A stretch of 64,000 nt of DNA, taken from NCBI GenBank assembly GCA_022818135.1, contig JAFMSR010000017.1, positions 18,726,014 to 18,790,013 of the forward strand. The letters run 5' to 3'. The position numbers and the translations under genes were made by a program. The notes under the pieces are model-generated. The model was not told where the DNA came from, ran no database searches, and saw only the letters and a program-made list of their open reading frames with translations. The DNA is from Saxidomus purpurata. Lineage: Eukaryota; Mollusca; Bivalvia; Venerida; Veneridae. Positions 11,843-26,200 of this stretch are shown piece by piece (within the stretch, counting starts at the first letter, position 1; every line of letters starts with the position of its first letter).

Positions 11843-12553
11843 TTGTGTCGCCCTTTCGGAGAAAAGGCGATACATAGGGATCGCCATCCGTCACATAAAC
11901 TTAACTGTGGCTATAACTTTGCCATTTCTTAAGATTTCTTCATGAAACTTTACAATTGAATTGCTTATGATAAAACGGTCTGTCGCCAAATTTTGTAGGT
12001 CAAGGTCACATTTGTAAGAGTTATGCCCCTTTTTAGCTCGATAATTCGAAGAATAAGGAGGCTATTGCACTCGCCTCGGCGTCTGCGTTGGTTAAAGTTT
12101 TTTATAAAGTCAAATATCTTGAATATTATCAAAAGTATTAACTTGAAACTCAAAATATATCTTGACCATCAACATCTACACTTGAGGAAACAATCCCCAT
12201 AACTCTGTTTTGATTTTTGACAGATTTATGCCCCTTTTTAACTTAGAACTTTTGGTTAAAGTTTTTTATAAAGTCAAATATCTTGAATACTATCAAAGGT
12301 ATTGACTTGAAACTCAAAATATATCTTAACCATCAACATCTACACCTGTGGAAACAATCCCCTTAACTCTGTTTTGATTTTTAACAGATTTATGCCCCTT
12401 TTTAACTTAGAACTTTTGGTTAAAGTTTTTTATAAAGTCAAATATCTTGAATAATATCAAAGGTATTGACTTGAAACTCAAAATATATCTTTACCATCAA
12501 CATCTACACCTCTTTTGGGGGCATTTGTCACTTGTGAGGGACAGCTCTTGTTG
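11843..12553 (+). mobile_element. Composite: family C head, family E monomers, family A tail
   Basis: It starts with the family C head (tgtgtcgccctttcggag, aaggcgatacataggg). At 12034 it switches to the family E head (agctcgataattcgaagaat) and E monomers of ~180 bp (aaagtcaaatatcttgaata). It ends with the family A tail (gggggcatttgtcacttgtg, acagctcttgtt). Three families share one copy, which suggests nested insertion and 3'-end exchange. Confidence 0.7.
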
Positions 12554-12840
12554 CAATGTGAACATAATGCAACAAAACTTATTGTATTTATGTATATATT
12601 TAATTGGATTGTGTTTTGGGGCTCTTTGGGTCAATGTCACTGCTTATAAAAAAAGGAAAACTAATATATTCGATTGATCTTTAGTAACAGTTGATGTAAT
12701 GTAACCTACTTTAATGGGGTTGTGCTTTGGGGCTCCTAGGATCAAGGTCACTGTAACTTAAAATAAAAAATTGGTAATGTATTCAAAATCTTCAGTTACA
12801 ATTGACATAATGTAACTAAATTATTAAGTGTGTAATACAT
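12554..12840 (+). repeat. Family G monomer fragments
   Basis: Two diverged units carry the family G signature: a gggattgtg-like motif, then ggggctcctaggatcaaggt, then cactgtaactt. Better copies lie at 23393-23912. Confidence 0.5.
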
Positions 12841-12957
12841 TAGCCTGGTCACCAGGCCCTGAAATATCCCTTTTACTAATTAATATTTCACTGTTTTGTT
12901 CTAGAGTCAGTCCACTATCCAGCGCCGATTTCAGAGCCTGGTAAAAGGCGATTCAAA

Positions 12958-12979
12958 ACACCTCAGTTATCTGAGGTGT
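12958..12979. repeat. Short perfect hairpin
   Basis: acacctcag and ctgaggtgt pair as nine-base arms around a 4-base loop (ttat). No T-run follows, and nothing links it to transcription control in a eukaryote. Confidence 0.5.
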
Positions 12980-14080
12980 CTTCAATCAATGCCAAATCTT
13001 GACCGTTCTCTCCCAGCAGGTGATTAAATTTTATTGCCTGGTGTTTATGATACAGCAGATAAAATCTCTTATGGTAACTAGTGGTCAGGCCTAAATTAAA
13101 AAATTGTTTGTTTGGCCTTTACCGACCCTAAATTTTACAGGTGGGTCGGTAGGTAGGAAAAATATTCTATTTTTTTCTAGAAAATGAGATCTATCAGGTA
13201 AATTAAAAGAAAATACTTGGGACAAATATTTGACATATTTCATTAACCATTACATTGTAAACCTATCTATCCTCCAATTATATCAATAGAAAAAGGTTGT
13301 AAAGTATTTAATTTGCTCTTTAATATAGTGTAGTACTGTATCTCATGTTTCTTGCAGTCTGACATTCAATGCTTTTATATGCTTTATCTTTAAATATACT
13401 ATGCACCTAATATGATATATTAACACACATTGTAGAAAGAGTAAAACTGCTTCAAAAGCATGATTGTGATCTAGATGTTGTAATTGTGTTTTGCTTTATG
13501 TATTCACCTTTTGACTATTAACATTCCTCTGTAGCATGCTCACTTGCTTGTAACATAGCTAGAAGGGTGGTGGTTTGGTACACAGCCATATTAGTCATTA
13601 ACCAGGCAACCCTAGTACCAAGTGGACCTGGGGGTTCAAGTGATGCACAAACTGATACACGTACAGTACGGTACTGAATCCGACTTTTTCAAACGGTCAC
13701 TACCAATTTCGTCGATGTCGTCGAGTAAATCTATTAACAAGTCGTTCCAACTATCAACGACACTGACTGAGCTTATTTTATTTTTTAGTATCGACTTTTT
13801 GTCTCCATCTTTGACAAAAATACAGCTAAAACAAAACGTTAATGTTGATACTTTTGGACATTTCAAGATTTCCGACACGCTGGTGATAAAGGCCGTAACT
13901 TTTTGAGCTAAGGGCAGTAATGTTCTAAACTGTACCGTTTTAATGACGTAAGCGAATTGAGTGTAAACAATATTTTTGGCGGCATTATTCAAAATTTTAT
14001 TTGTTGCGATAAGACAATAAGTAAAAATTGCAACACAACGCTCTGTATATAGATCTACCATTAATGGAATTTCAAAGATA

Positions 14081-14215
14081 ATGGTGGAGACGACGACTGC
14101 CTTAGACGGCATTTACAAATGTCTTGAAGAGGTTTTTGTAGAATCAATAGTTTTGAAGTCAAGACGACCACAACTTTTGTATGTGGGTCGTCTTGTAAAA
14201 ATTTTGGAAAACTCG
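14081..14215 (+). CDS. P-loop/PIN gene exon 1
   Basis: Forty-five codons from [10 protein letters not shown] to LVKILENS, then donor gtaatt in phase 0. The ATG is chosen as the first in an open frame with a good donor. An opposite-strand frame of 158 codons (13636-14112) overlaps the start; I consider it a shadow. The exon lies inside the inverted-repeat segment 13087-17183. Confidence 0.55.
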
Positions 14216-17200
14216 GTAATTGAAAAATTATTTTACTATCATATAGGAGTTCCAAGATGGCCCCTGTACATTACTGCCACTGCAAAAAGTAAACGCTAAG
14301 GATAAAGCTATGCAATATCAATGTTGACTATCCCTGTTTCTCGTATTCTCGGGGTTTCTCATATTCTCGTTTTTTACATTAAAGGTGTCAAATTGGCAAC
14401 TCTTTGTTTTCATTTACAGAGAAATGATACAAAACATGCACATAAAAAGTTTCAAGTGATTTTATAACATTTTTACAATGCATTAACGGCCTGTGTGTCT
14501 TGAAATGTGTTCCGTTGTCTAGGAGTACAATGTCGATAGTTTGGCCACATATGGATCAGACCTTGAATAATATTGGAACAAATTAATTTGACTACAGTAT
14601 TAAAATTACAACGTCGCTGTAACGTTCTGGACCAACAGTATTTGTTTCAATTGAGGGAGGAAACTTAGTTGTTTATTCGAAAGCGGCATCGTAGACTGAG
14701 TTCTCGATGTGGCTGACCAGCGTCTCATTTCCATCTCTATTCAAATGAAGCGAAGCCCGTCTCTACTTATAAGCATTCTGTTTGCTCCTGAATAGAGAAA
14801 AGAAAATATCATTAGCATTAACAAATTGTTGGACATCTAGTCTATACACCATTGCAAAGCTGTTATGCGCTATTTAATAATATATTATATTGAAGTCATG
14901 GTAATACTTCATCTTAATTTTATTTTAACAAAATCAGAGTAATAGACGATCAGAAGAGAGTACATGAGTCCGTACATTTTGAATGTGAATAACAGAGAGA
15001 CGGTTAATGGGAGACGGACATATCATTTTTAGCTCGACTATTCGAAGAATAAGGAGACTATTGCACTCGCGTCGGCGTCGGCGTCTGCATTGGTTAAAGT
15101 TTTTTATAAAGTCAAATATCTTGAATACTATCAAAGGTATTGACTTGAAACTCAAAATATATGTTTACCATCAACATCTACACCTGAGGAAACAATCCCC
15201 ATAACTCTGTTTTGATTTTTGACAGATTTATGCCCCTTTTTAACTTAGAATTTTTGGTTAAAGTTTTTTATAATTTCAAATATCTTGAATACTATCAAAG
15301 GTATTGACTTGAAACTCAAAGTATGTGTCTACCATCAACATCTACACCTGAGGAAACAATTCCCATAACTCTGTTTTGATTTTTGACAGATTTATACCCC
15401 TTTTTAACTTAGAAATTTTGAGTGAAAAAATGATGGTGACAATTGTAACTGTACCATACAAAGTTGATAACACACACAAATATAAATGCATAATGTTTAT
15501 TTAAACACGAGGACCATGGTGGCCCTATTTCGCTCACCCGAAAACAAGTGTACCCATGGTTAAAATTTTATTATGGCCCCCTTGATGTTGCCTAATTAGA
15601 AACAAGGAACTAAATACAACAGCTGCTGTCCCTTATAAGTGACAAATGCCCCCGAAATGAGGTGTTCCACATTTGTTGTCCTCTCCATGTGCTCAACAAT
15701 TGTGCATGTAATATTAAAATCTTTCCATGCATGACGGAGTTACCATGCATACATTATTCCATTACCTTTAAACTTAAAGTGTGACATTGACCTTTGAGGT
15801 AGGGACGTTGTTTTTGCATGTGACACATCATATTGATGTGATGAACATTTGTGCCAAGTTATTTTAAATCCTTCAGCGCATGACAAAGTTACAGCCTGGA
15901 CAGGAATGTGTGCATATATACAGTATTATATTGACAGACGGATGGAAGGCGCGATTTTCATAAACCCATCTTCTTAGGCATAAAAGGTCTGCCTTTGTGT
16001 TGGAGTGAGTAAAGTCAAGGACTGAAACAAATTATCTGTCACTGGTATATGGTCATGGGTTCGAGTCCAGCTTTGGACTTGACTATTTGAAAATGGGCAT
16101 TGACTTATGGAGGATAAAGCTCCATTAGTGATTTCTAAACATGAACTATACTTAATGTCTAGGTAAATTGCCCATCTGTACCTAACTGAAATAAAGTTTT
16201 GCAAAAGGGTGTTAAACCAAAAGCAAACATTTTCTAAAAGGCCTACTTCTATCCAGAAAGGAGTTGTTCCATTGGCATGCATCACTTTTCGACGAAACAT
16301 TCTTCTGACCAAGTTTGACAATCTACATTATGAACAATAAAGCTGCCACATGAGAGCATACTCCACTAAACCTAGAAAGACAACATCTTAATTTAGAATA
16401 GATATATAGCTATGCATACATATTTATACTGTAAAAGTTAAACAGAATTCTTTGTTCTTAAAGACTACATAATTCCTATGGAATATCTCTATACATTACA
16501 TATCTTCTATATGTTTAATGGCAGTATGCTAATGTAAAGGTGACAGGTTTGAATCATACCAAGAACAAAATTTTTATGCAGTGAAACAACAATTAAAATA
16601 GGAGTTAATTATGTAACTGTTCAATCTCAGGAAGTAGTCACTATAAGTTGTATAAAGTATATACAATGTATATGTGTATAGATTTTACTAACTCTGCCAT
16701 ATATGTGCACAGAACACTGATGATGACTGTTTCTGCGGGGTTGTATCTTTTGAGTTGGCTGTATAGTTCCGGATCACACAAGAGATGTAGCCTTGAGTGT
16801 GATCCTCAACTATGAAGCCAACAAGAAAGATACACCCCCGATCAACCAACGATAAAAGTACATGTATTCCTTTTATTATATACCATTACCCGACGTCATG
16901 TATAAAATTAAATAAACCTTAAAGAGTGTCATTAATGGCGTAAATTAAACTCACAAAACGCGTGTTTTTCTTCAACAGTATTTTTTTCAAGCGCATACAT
17001 GATCATGATCGATATAAAGAACCTAAAGAGGAAATACCGCAAAGAAAAATATAAACAAGATGGGAGGCGAATAAAAAAAATTTCTCGGATGATCTTGCAA
17101 TAAAATTTTTCGAGTTTCGAGGTGGCGGGTTTTTTTCGGGTCGGTCGGTAAAGGCCAAACAAACTTAATTTTAATTTAGGCCTCAGTTGTAATTAGAACC

Positions 17201-20200
17201 TTAAAACTACGTCATGAAAATCTTGAATGGAAATTATGTTTTATTTTGTTCACAGACTGGCAGTGGTAAAAGCTACTTTTTGAAACATTTGTTGCATAAA
17301 GTGAGTCATTATTTATCCCCCTGCCGAAGGCGAAGGTGATATTAGAAATGGCCTCCGTCCGTCCGTCCCAATTTTGTCCGGAGCATAACTCCAAAAGTAC
17401 TTGAGCGATTTTCTTCAAACTTCATACACTGACAGAGCACATTGGGAGGAAGTGCAGTGTGTAAGAACAATAACTCTACCTTGCCTACTTTTAGAGTTAT
17501 TCCCCTTTATCAGATTTACTTGAAAAACTTTGTCCGAAGCATAACTCCAAAAGTACTTGAGGGATTTTCTTCAAACTTAATACACTGACATAGCACATTG
17601 GTAGGAAGTGCAGTGTGCAAGAACAATAACTCTACCAAGCCTACTTTAAGAGTTATTCCTCTTTATCAAATTTACTTTAAAAGTTTTGTCCAGAGCATAA
17701 CTCCAAAAGTACTTGAGGAATTTACTTCAAACTTAATACACTGAGATAGCACATTGGTAGAAAGTGCAGTGTGCAAGAACAATAACTCTACCTTGTCTAC
17801 TTTTAGAGTTATTCCCCTTTATCAGATTTACTTGTCCGAAGCATAACTCCAAAAGTACTTGAGGGATTTTCTTCAAACTTAATACACTGACATAGCACAT
17901 TGGTAGGAAGTGCAGTGTGCAAGAACAATAACTCTACCTTGCCTACTTTTAGAGTTATTCCCCTTTATCAGATTTACTTTAAAAGTTTTGTTCAGAGCAT
18001 AACTCCAAAAGTACTTGAGGGATTTACTTCAAACTTAATACACTGACATAGCACATTGGTAGGAAGTGCAGTGTGCAAGAACAATAACTGTACCTTGCCT
18101 ACTTTTAGAGTTATTTCCCTTTATCAGATTTACTTGAAAAAAAAATTCCGGAGCGTAACTCCAAAAGTACTTGAGGGGTTTTCTTCAAACTTAATACACT
18201 GACATAGCACATTGGTAGGAAGTGCAGTGTGTAAGAACAATAACTCTACATTGCCTACTTTTAGAGTTATTCCCCTTTATCAGATTTACTTGAAAAGAAA
18301 TTTCCGAAGCATAACTCCAAAAGTACTTGAGGGATTTTCTTCAAACTTAATACACTGACATAGCACATTGGTAGGAAGTGCAGTGTGCAAGAACAATAAC
18401 TCTACCTTGCCTAATCTTAGTCAAATAGAAAGGTATCATACCTATACTGATAATGAACATTAATATAATTTTGCAAACCTCTTCATTGCCTTATTCTTTT
18501 TCCACTTACTTGAAAACTGTACTCAGCATGACCATAACTATACGGCTTTTTAAGGATTTCCTCTCACCAAGTAAAATGTACGAAAATACAACCTTCAGGT
18601 AACTTCTTCCCGACGGGGGGATTAACCATGTGTAACATGGCTCTTGTTTTTTATGAAGATGCACAGTAGAACACTTTTCACATGACTTAAAACTTGTGTT
18701 CATAATTATGGGTCGTTGCACAAAACATCCTGATATCATTTTGAACTGCTTCTGTTACTTTGGATATAGGTACCTTCTAACAAGCCCGGCCTGCAGGATA
18801 CTTTAACCATAGTAAAACTTTCTGATTTACATAGTTACATTTAAAGACATGTACATTTTTTCAATTCTATCAAAGTTTGTGCAAAAAATGTTTCGAGTAT
18901 TGACAATAAGATGCCGTGTACTGCTGAACTTGGCAATAACCTGGGGAAGTGACCCAATTTCTATACAAATCATGCAGACTCCAAAATTAATAATATCATT
19001 CTTTAAGTAGATATCTCTCATGTTTTCAAAGATATCTCCTAGTCCTAATACTAAAAGAGATATATCTAAATGCAATAGAGATATTTCTCTACCATGCAGA
19101 GATCTCAAAAGATATTTCTGAAAAAAAAAGATATCTGTTTACAATAGAGAGATATCTGTTTAAAATAGAGAGATATCATCTTACATTTAAAGAAATACCT
19201 CTGTAACTTTGAGAATAGAAACATAATTTCTATTTCTAAAAGCAGTACAAATTAAGTATATTATTAGACTTTTATTGGGGTTGTGTTCAGGGGTCAAAGC
19301 ATAGCATTTTTTTCAAATTTTTTTAAAAATGGGGAAAATACAATATCTTAAGTTGTGACCAAACTTAGTGTCTAGTAATTATTTACGAAAACCTTTTGTG
19401 GGATTGTGCTTCGGGTCAAGGTCAAGGACACTGTTACTTAAAAATGGTAATAAATAAACCGTAAAGGGATAAAATCGGACAGGCGTCTGACACCCGCAGG
19501 CGGTGCTCTTATCTGTGTAACAGGCTAAGCTATTATGTTGACTGGTTTTACGTCACATATTATCCGCCACAATACCAGTGCGAAATTTTCAGACACATTC
19601 AAATATGTCAAGCAGTGTGTGACTGTGACATGTCATTGTACAATAAATACATGCTAGAATAATGGTGCAATTTCAGGTATTGGAGCAGTGCCAGTTAGTA
19701 GAGTAGAAACTGGTATTCTGAAGTCAGGCACTGTTGTGACCTTCGCACCAGCCCAGATCTCTACTGAAGTAAAGTCTGTAGAAATGCACCATGAAGCTCT
19801 CCCTGAAGCTGTGCTAGGAGACAACGTTGGTTTCAATGTCAAAAATATTTCCATTAAGGACATCAAGAGAGGAATGGTTGCAGGAGATTCAAAGAACGAT
19901 CCACCAAAGGGAGCTGCACATTTCTATGCCCAGGTAAGAGAACAAGTATTGCTATATCTAGAAGTCTGGTTTTGACATTGGCCTAAAGAGTCTTGCTCTT
20001 GAGAACAATGTTATATTTTGTATCGTTAAAAATTGTGTAAATTGAACAACATCATTGCTCTGATTTTAGTAAGATTGTTAAAGAAACATTTCATTACAAT
20101 TCTTTTGTAACAATTTTGCTTTTGAAAGTAGACTTTGTGTGAAAAATTGAGATGCTGAATGATGACATAATTGCTTAACACGCATACATCTGCCACGAGT

Positions 20201-23200
20201 GTTCTGAACATGAAGGGAAATTTATTGTGATTTCATTATACGCTTGTTGTGTGTAATTAAACTAAAAATGTGAATTTACTTTAAACTTGTGTAATTGAGC
20301 CATTTTTAAAATGGTTTGTTTCTTTACAAAACTGGATGTACAGAAATTTTTGCCAGCCGGTGTCATGTATTTGGGGAAGTCTGTAATTTGGATAAATCTA
20401 CTGTTACCCGAATCATAATTGAAGTAATGTAGAAAACAATCCAGAAGACCAAATTTGTGCTACTTTAAAAATCTTCTCTGAAACCACAAGGCCTAGAGCT
20501 TAGATATTTACAATGTAGCATGTGGCATAACCTAGTAGACCTCTACCAAGATTGTTCAAATCCTTACCCCTGGATCAAAGTTGAACCTGCCCGGGGGTCT
20601 CTATGGAGGAAAATCATGAGCCCAAGGTCAAAATTGACCCTTTCTGCTATTGATAATCTTCTATTATAGCCAATGGTAGCCAGGTGAGCGATAAGGGGCC
20701 ATCTTGGCCCTCTTGTTTTTGATAATCTGTCAAGTAAATGCAGTAGTCTTTTGCATGAGAAGAAGCTTGGGATTGCATTTAGGGTCCAGGTCACTGTTAC
20801 TAAAAATAGAAAAAATGGTTTCCGCTCAATTACTCTAGTTAGGTGTGACCAATTGCAATGAAACTTGGTATGTAGGTAAGCATGAGACGAAGGTTGGGAT
20901 TGCATTTTGGGTCACTAGGATCAAAGTCAAGGTCACAGTTACATAAAAAAAACATTTGGGTGGTAGGGAGGTCAAGGTCACAATAACTTAAAATAGATTA
21001 GTTTTAGTTTAGAAATTGTTTTAAGCAATTTTTAAGCAGGTTTTTGTGTCGCCCTTTCGGAGAAAAGGCGATACATAGGGATCGCTTTGTCCGTCCGTCC
21101 GTCCGTCCGTCCGTCACACAAACTTAACGTTGGCTATAACTTTACCATTTCTTAAGATTTCTTCATCAAACTTTACAATTGTATTGCTTATGACAATAGG
21201 GTCATGATGCCACCAAATTTTGTAGGTCAAGGTCATATTTGACAGAGTTATGCCCCTTTTTATGCCCCCGAAGGGTGGCATATTAAAATCGCACCGTCTG
21301 TCCGTCTGTCCGTCTGTCCGTCCGTCCGTCTGTCCGTCTGTCCGTCCGTCCGTGCGTCCCCACTTACAAATTTGTGTCCGGACTGTAACTTTGTCATGCA
21401 TTGAAGGATTTTAGAATAACTTGGCACACATGTCTAGCACATCAAGATGACGTGTCGCGTGCAAGACCCACATCCCTACCTCAAAGGTGAAGGTCACACT
21501 TGGAGTATGAAGGTTATGGAATCCTCTATATATGCACACATTCGTGTCCGGACTGTAACTTTGTCATGCATTGAAGGATTTTAAAATAACTAGGTACACA
21601 TGTCTAGCACATCAAGACGACGTGTCGCGTGCAAGACCGACGTCCCTAGCTCAAAGGTCAAGGTCATACTTAGAGCTTGAAGGTAATGGATTCCTCCATA
21701 TAAGCATATATGCACACATTCGTGTCCGGACTGTAACTTGGTCATGCATTGAAGGATTTTAAAATAACTTGGCACAGATGTCAAGCACATCAAGACGACG
21801 TGTCGCGTGCAAGACCCACGTCCCTAGCTCAAAGGTCAAGGTCATACTTAGAGTTTGAAGGTAATGGATTCCTCTATATAAGCATATATGCACACATTCG
21901 TGTCCGGACTGTAACTTTGTCATGCCTTGAAGGATTTTAAAATAACTTGGCACAAATGTCTAGCACATCAAGATGACGTGTCGCGTGCAAGACCCACGTC
22001 CCTAGCTCAAAGGTCAAGGTCATACTTAGAGTTTGAAGGTAATGGATTCCTCTATATAAGCATATATGCACACATTCGTGTCCGGACTGTAACTTTGTCA
22101 TGCCTTGAAGGATTTTAAAATAATTTGGCACAAATGTCTAGCACATCAAGACGACGTGTCGCGTGCATGACCCACATCCCTACCACAAAGGTCAAGGTCA
22201 CACTTAGAGTTTATAGGTAATGGAATCCTGTATATATGCATACATTTGTGTCCGGACTATAACTTTATTATGCTTTGAAGGATTTTAAAATAACTGTGCA
22301 CAAATGTCTAGCACATCAAGCGGATGTGTCGCGTGCAAGACCCAAGTCCCTACCTCAAAGGTCAAGGTCACACTTAGTGTTTAAAGTAATGGAATACTGT
22401 ATGCATGATTACTCTGTCATGCATGGAAGGATTTTAAAATTACATAGCACATTTATTGAGCACATGGAGAGGACACAGACTGTGAGGCACCTCTTTCGGG
22501 GGCATTCGTCACTTGGGAGGGACAGCTCTTGTTGTACTTAGATTTTGTCACGAAAACTTAACGTTGGCTATAACTTTGCCATTTCTTAAGATTTCTTCAT
22601 CAAACTTTACAATTGTATTGCTTATGACATAAGGGTCGTGATGCCGCCAAATTGTGTAGGTCAAAGTCATATTTGACAGAGTTATGCCCCTTTTTACACT
22701 TAGATTTTTGCTATAACTTTGCCATTTCTTAAGATTTCTTTATCAAACTTTCAAATTGTATTGCTTAAGTCAAAAGGGTTGTGATGCCACCAAATTTTGT
22801 AGGTCAAGTCATATTTGACAGAGTTATGCCCCTTTTTGTACTTAGATTTTGTTACGAAAACTTAACGTTGGCTATAACTTTGCCATTTCTTAAGGTTTCT
22901 TCATCAAACTTTGAAATTGCATTGCTTTTGACATAAGGGTCGTGATGCCGCCAAAGTTTGTCGGTCAAGGTCATATTTGACAGAGTTATGCCCCTTTATA
23001 TACTTAGATTTTTGCTATAACTTTGCCATTTCTTAAGATTTCTTTATCAAACTTTCAAATTATATTGCTTATGTCAAAAGGGTTGTGATGCTGCCAAATT
23101 TTGTAGGTCAAGGTCTTATTTGACAGAGTTATGCCCCTTTTTGTACTTAGATTTTGTCACGAAAACTTAATGTTGGCTATAACTTTGCCATTTCTTTAGA

Positions 23201-26200
23201 TTTCTTCATCAAACTTTCAAATTGTATTGCTTATGACATAAGGGTCATGATGCTGCCAAAGTTTGTTGGTCAAGGTCATATTTGACAGAGTTATGCCCCT
23301 TTTTACACTTAGATTTTGTCACAAAATTGTTGGTTATTCTGACAAAGCATAAGAGGGCGACACAAGTGTTCTACTGAACACCCATCTAGTTTTTAAAAAA
23401 ACTACTTATTAGAATACGGATGTCGGGCGGATGGGCAGGCGTCAAATATTGGTTTCCGCTCAATAACTTTAGTTAGGAGTGACCAATTGCAATGAAACTT
23501 CGTGTGTAGGTAGCTTGCATGGAGACAAAGTTTGGGATTGGGTTTGGGGTCACTAGGCTCAAGGTCACTGTTACTAAAATAAAAAAATGGTTTCCCCTCA
23601 AGTTAGGAGTGACCAATTGCAATGAAACTTGGTGTGTAGGTAGCATGAGTAGAGAGGAAGCTTGGGATTGCATTTGGGGTCACTAGGGTCATGGTCAAGG
23701 TCACTGTTACTAAAAATAGCAAAACTGTTTCTGCTTAGTAACACAAGTTAGGAGTGACCAAAAAAAATTGAAAAATCGTTTCCGCTCAATAACTCGATTA
23801 GGAGTGACCAGTTGTAATGAAACTTGGTGTGAAGGTAGCTTGCGTGACGAGGAAGCTTTGGATTGCATTCGGGGTCACTAGGGTCAAGGTCACTGTTACT
23901 AAAACTACATTTTTATACCCCCGAAAGGAAGTTTAGGGGGGTATATAGGAGTCACCCGGTGGTTGGTCGGTCGGGCGGTCTGTTGCATTTTCCTTGTCCG
24001 GAGCATAACTTGAAAACTACAAGTGGGAATTCAATACAACTTCATACAATGGTCAAACTCATTGAGAGGAAGTGCAGTGCACAAGAATTATAACTCCATC
24101 TTGACTAATTACAGAGTTATTGCCCTTTGTAACTTTTCCTTGTCCGGAGTAAACTTGAAAACTACTTGTTGGATTTCAATACAACCTCATACAATGGTCA
24201 AGCACATTGAGAGGGAGTGCAGTGCACAAGAACCATAACTCCATCTTGACTAATTACAGAGTTATTGCCCTTTGTTACTTTTCCTTGTCCGGAGCATAAT
24301 TCAAAAACCACTGGTTGGAATTCAATACAACCTCATACAATGGTCAAGTACATTGAGAGGAAGTGCAGTGCATAGGAACCATAACCCTATCTTGACTCAT
24401 TACAGAGTTATTGCCCTTTGTTACTTTTCCTTGTCCAGAGCATAATTCGAAAACTACCAGTTGGAATTCAATACAACTTCATACAATGGTCAAGCACAAT
24501 GAGAGGAAGTGCAGTGCACAGGAACCATAACTCCATCTTGACTAATTACAGAGTTATTGCCTTTTGTTACTTTTTCTTGTCCGGAGCATGACTTGAAAAC
24601 TACTGGTTGGAATTCAATACAACTTCATACAATGGTCAAGCACAATGAGAGGAAGTGCAGTGCAAAAGAACAATAACTCTATCTTGACTCATTTCAGAGT
24701 TTTTGCCCTTTGTTACTTTTCCTTGTCCGGAGCATAATTCGAAAACTGGTTGGAATTCACTACAACTTCATACAATGGTCAAGCACATGGAGAGGAAGTC
24801 TAGTGTACAAGAACCATAACTCTATCTTGACAAATTACAGAGTTATTGCCAAGAACAGTATCTCATTTTAGTTTGTTAACAAGGTATTCTGTTACTACAA
24901 ACTTCCTAAGTTTATAAAGCAGTCTTTCGGGGGTATTAATCACATTTAGTGATAGCTCTAGTTTTGTTTAGTTTTTAAATTGTTTTAAGCACCAAAAAAA
25001 TGTTCAGGTTAAGGTCACTGTTGAAAATAATTCTTGGGTGTGATGGGGTGTCAAGGTGACTGTTTTGTTTTTCTTTTTATGCCCCCGAAGGGAGGCATAT
25101 TAAAATCGCACCGTCCGTCTGTCCGTCCGTCTGTGCGTCCCCACTTACAAATTCGTGTCCGGACTGTAACTCTGTCATGCATTGAAGGATTTTAAAATAA
25201 CTTGGCACACATGTCTAGCACATCAAGATGACGTGTCGCGTGCAAGACCCACATCCCTACCTCAAAGGTGAAGGTCACACTTGGAGTATGAAGGTTATGG
25301 AATCCTCTATATATGCACACATTCGTGTCTGGACTGTAACTTTGTCATGCATTGAAGGATTTTAAAAGAACTAGTCACACATGTCTAGCACATCAAGACG
25401 ACGTGTCGCGTGCAAGACCCACGTCCCTAGCTCAAAGGTCAAGGTCACACTTAGAGTTTGAAGGTAATGGATTCCTCTATATATGCATATATGCACACAT
25501 TCGTGTCCGGACTGTAACTTTGTCATGCATTGAAGGATTTTAAAATAACTTGGCACAAATGTCAAGCACATCAAGACAACGTGTCGCGTGCAAGACCCAC
25601 GTCCCTTGCTCAAAGGTCAAGGTCACACTTAGAGTTTGAAGGTAATGGAATCCTGTATATATGCATATATGCACACATTCGTGTCCGGACTGTAACTTTG
25701 TCATGCCTTGAAGGATTTTAAAATAATTTGGCACAAATGTCTAGCACATCAAGACGACGTGTTGCGTGCAAGACCCACATCCCTACCACAAAGGTCAAGG
25801 TCACACTTAGAGTTTATAGGTAATGGAATCCTGTATATATGCATACATTTGTGTCCGGACTATAACTTTATTATGCTTTGAAGGATTTTAAAATAACTTG
25901 GCACAAATGTCTAGCACATCAAGCTGATGTGTCGCGTGCAAGACCCAAGTCCCTACTTCAAAGGTCAAGGTCACACTTAGTGAATAAAGTAATGGAATAC
26001 TGTATGCATGATTACTCTGTCATGCATGGAAGGATTTTAAAATTACATAGCACATTTATTGAGCACATCCTGACACAGACTGTGAGGCACCTCTTTCGGG
26101 GGCATTCGTCACTTGTGAGGGACAGCTCTTGTTAGAATTGTTTTCAGGCGGGTCAAGGTCACTTTCAGAGAAAAGGCGATGCATAGGGATTGCTTTGTCC

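Larger units (their letters stand above)
13087..17183. mobile_element. 4.1 kb segment bounded by ~45 bp inverted repeats
   Basis: The left arm (aggcctaaattaaaaaattg, then tttggcctttaccgaccc) is the complement of the right arm at 17137-17183 with few mismatches. A TCA triplet lies directly outside both GGCC ends and could be a 3 bp target duplication. The segment carries exon 1 of the P-loop/PIN gene and smaller repeats. No transposase is recognised. It may be one element, or two oppositely oriented relics of the same family. Confidence 0.5.

Noticed and set aside
13636..14112. 158-codon minus-strand frame
   Set aside because: No recognisable domain and it overlaps exon 1 of the PIN gene, which has splice and phase support.
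16020..16085. Possible tRNA gene (B-box-like gggttcgagtcc); similar text near 33925
   Set aside because: No acceptor stem or proper A box; at best a SINE relic.
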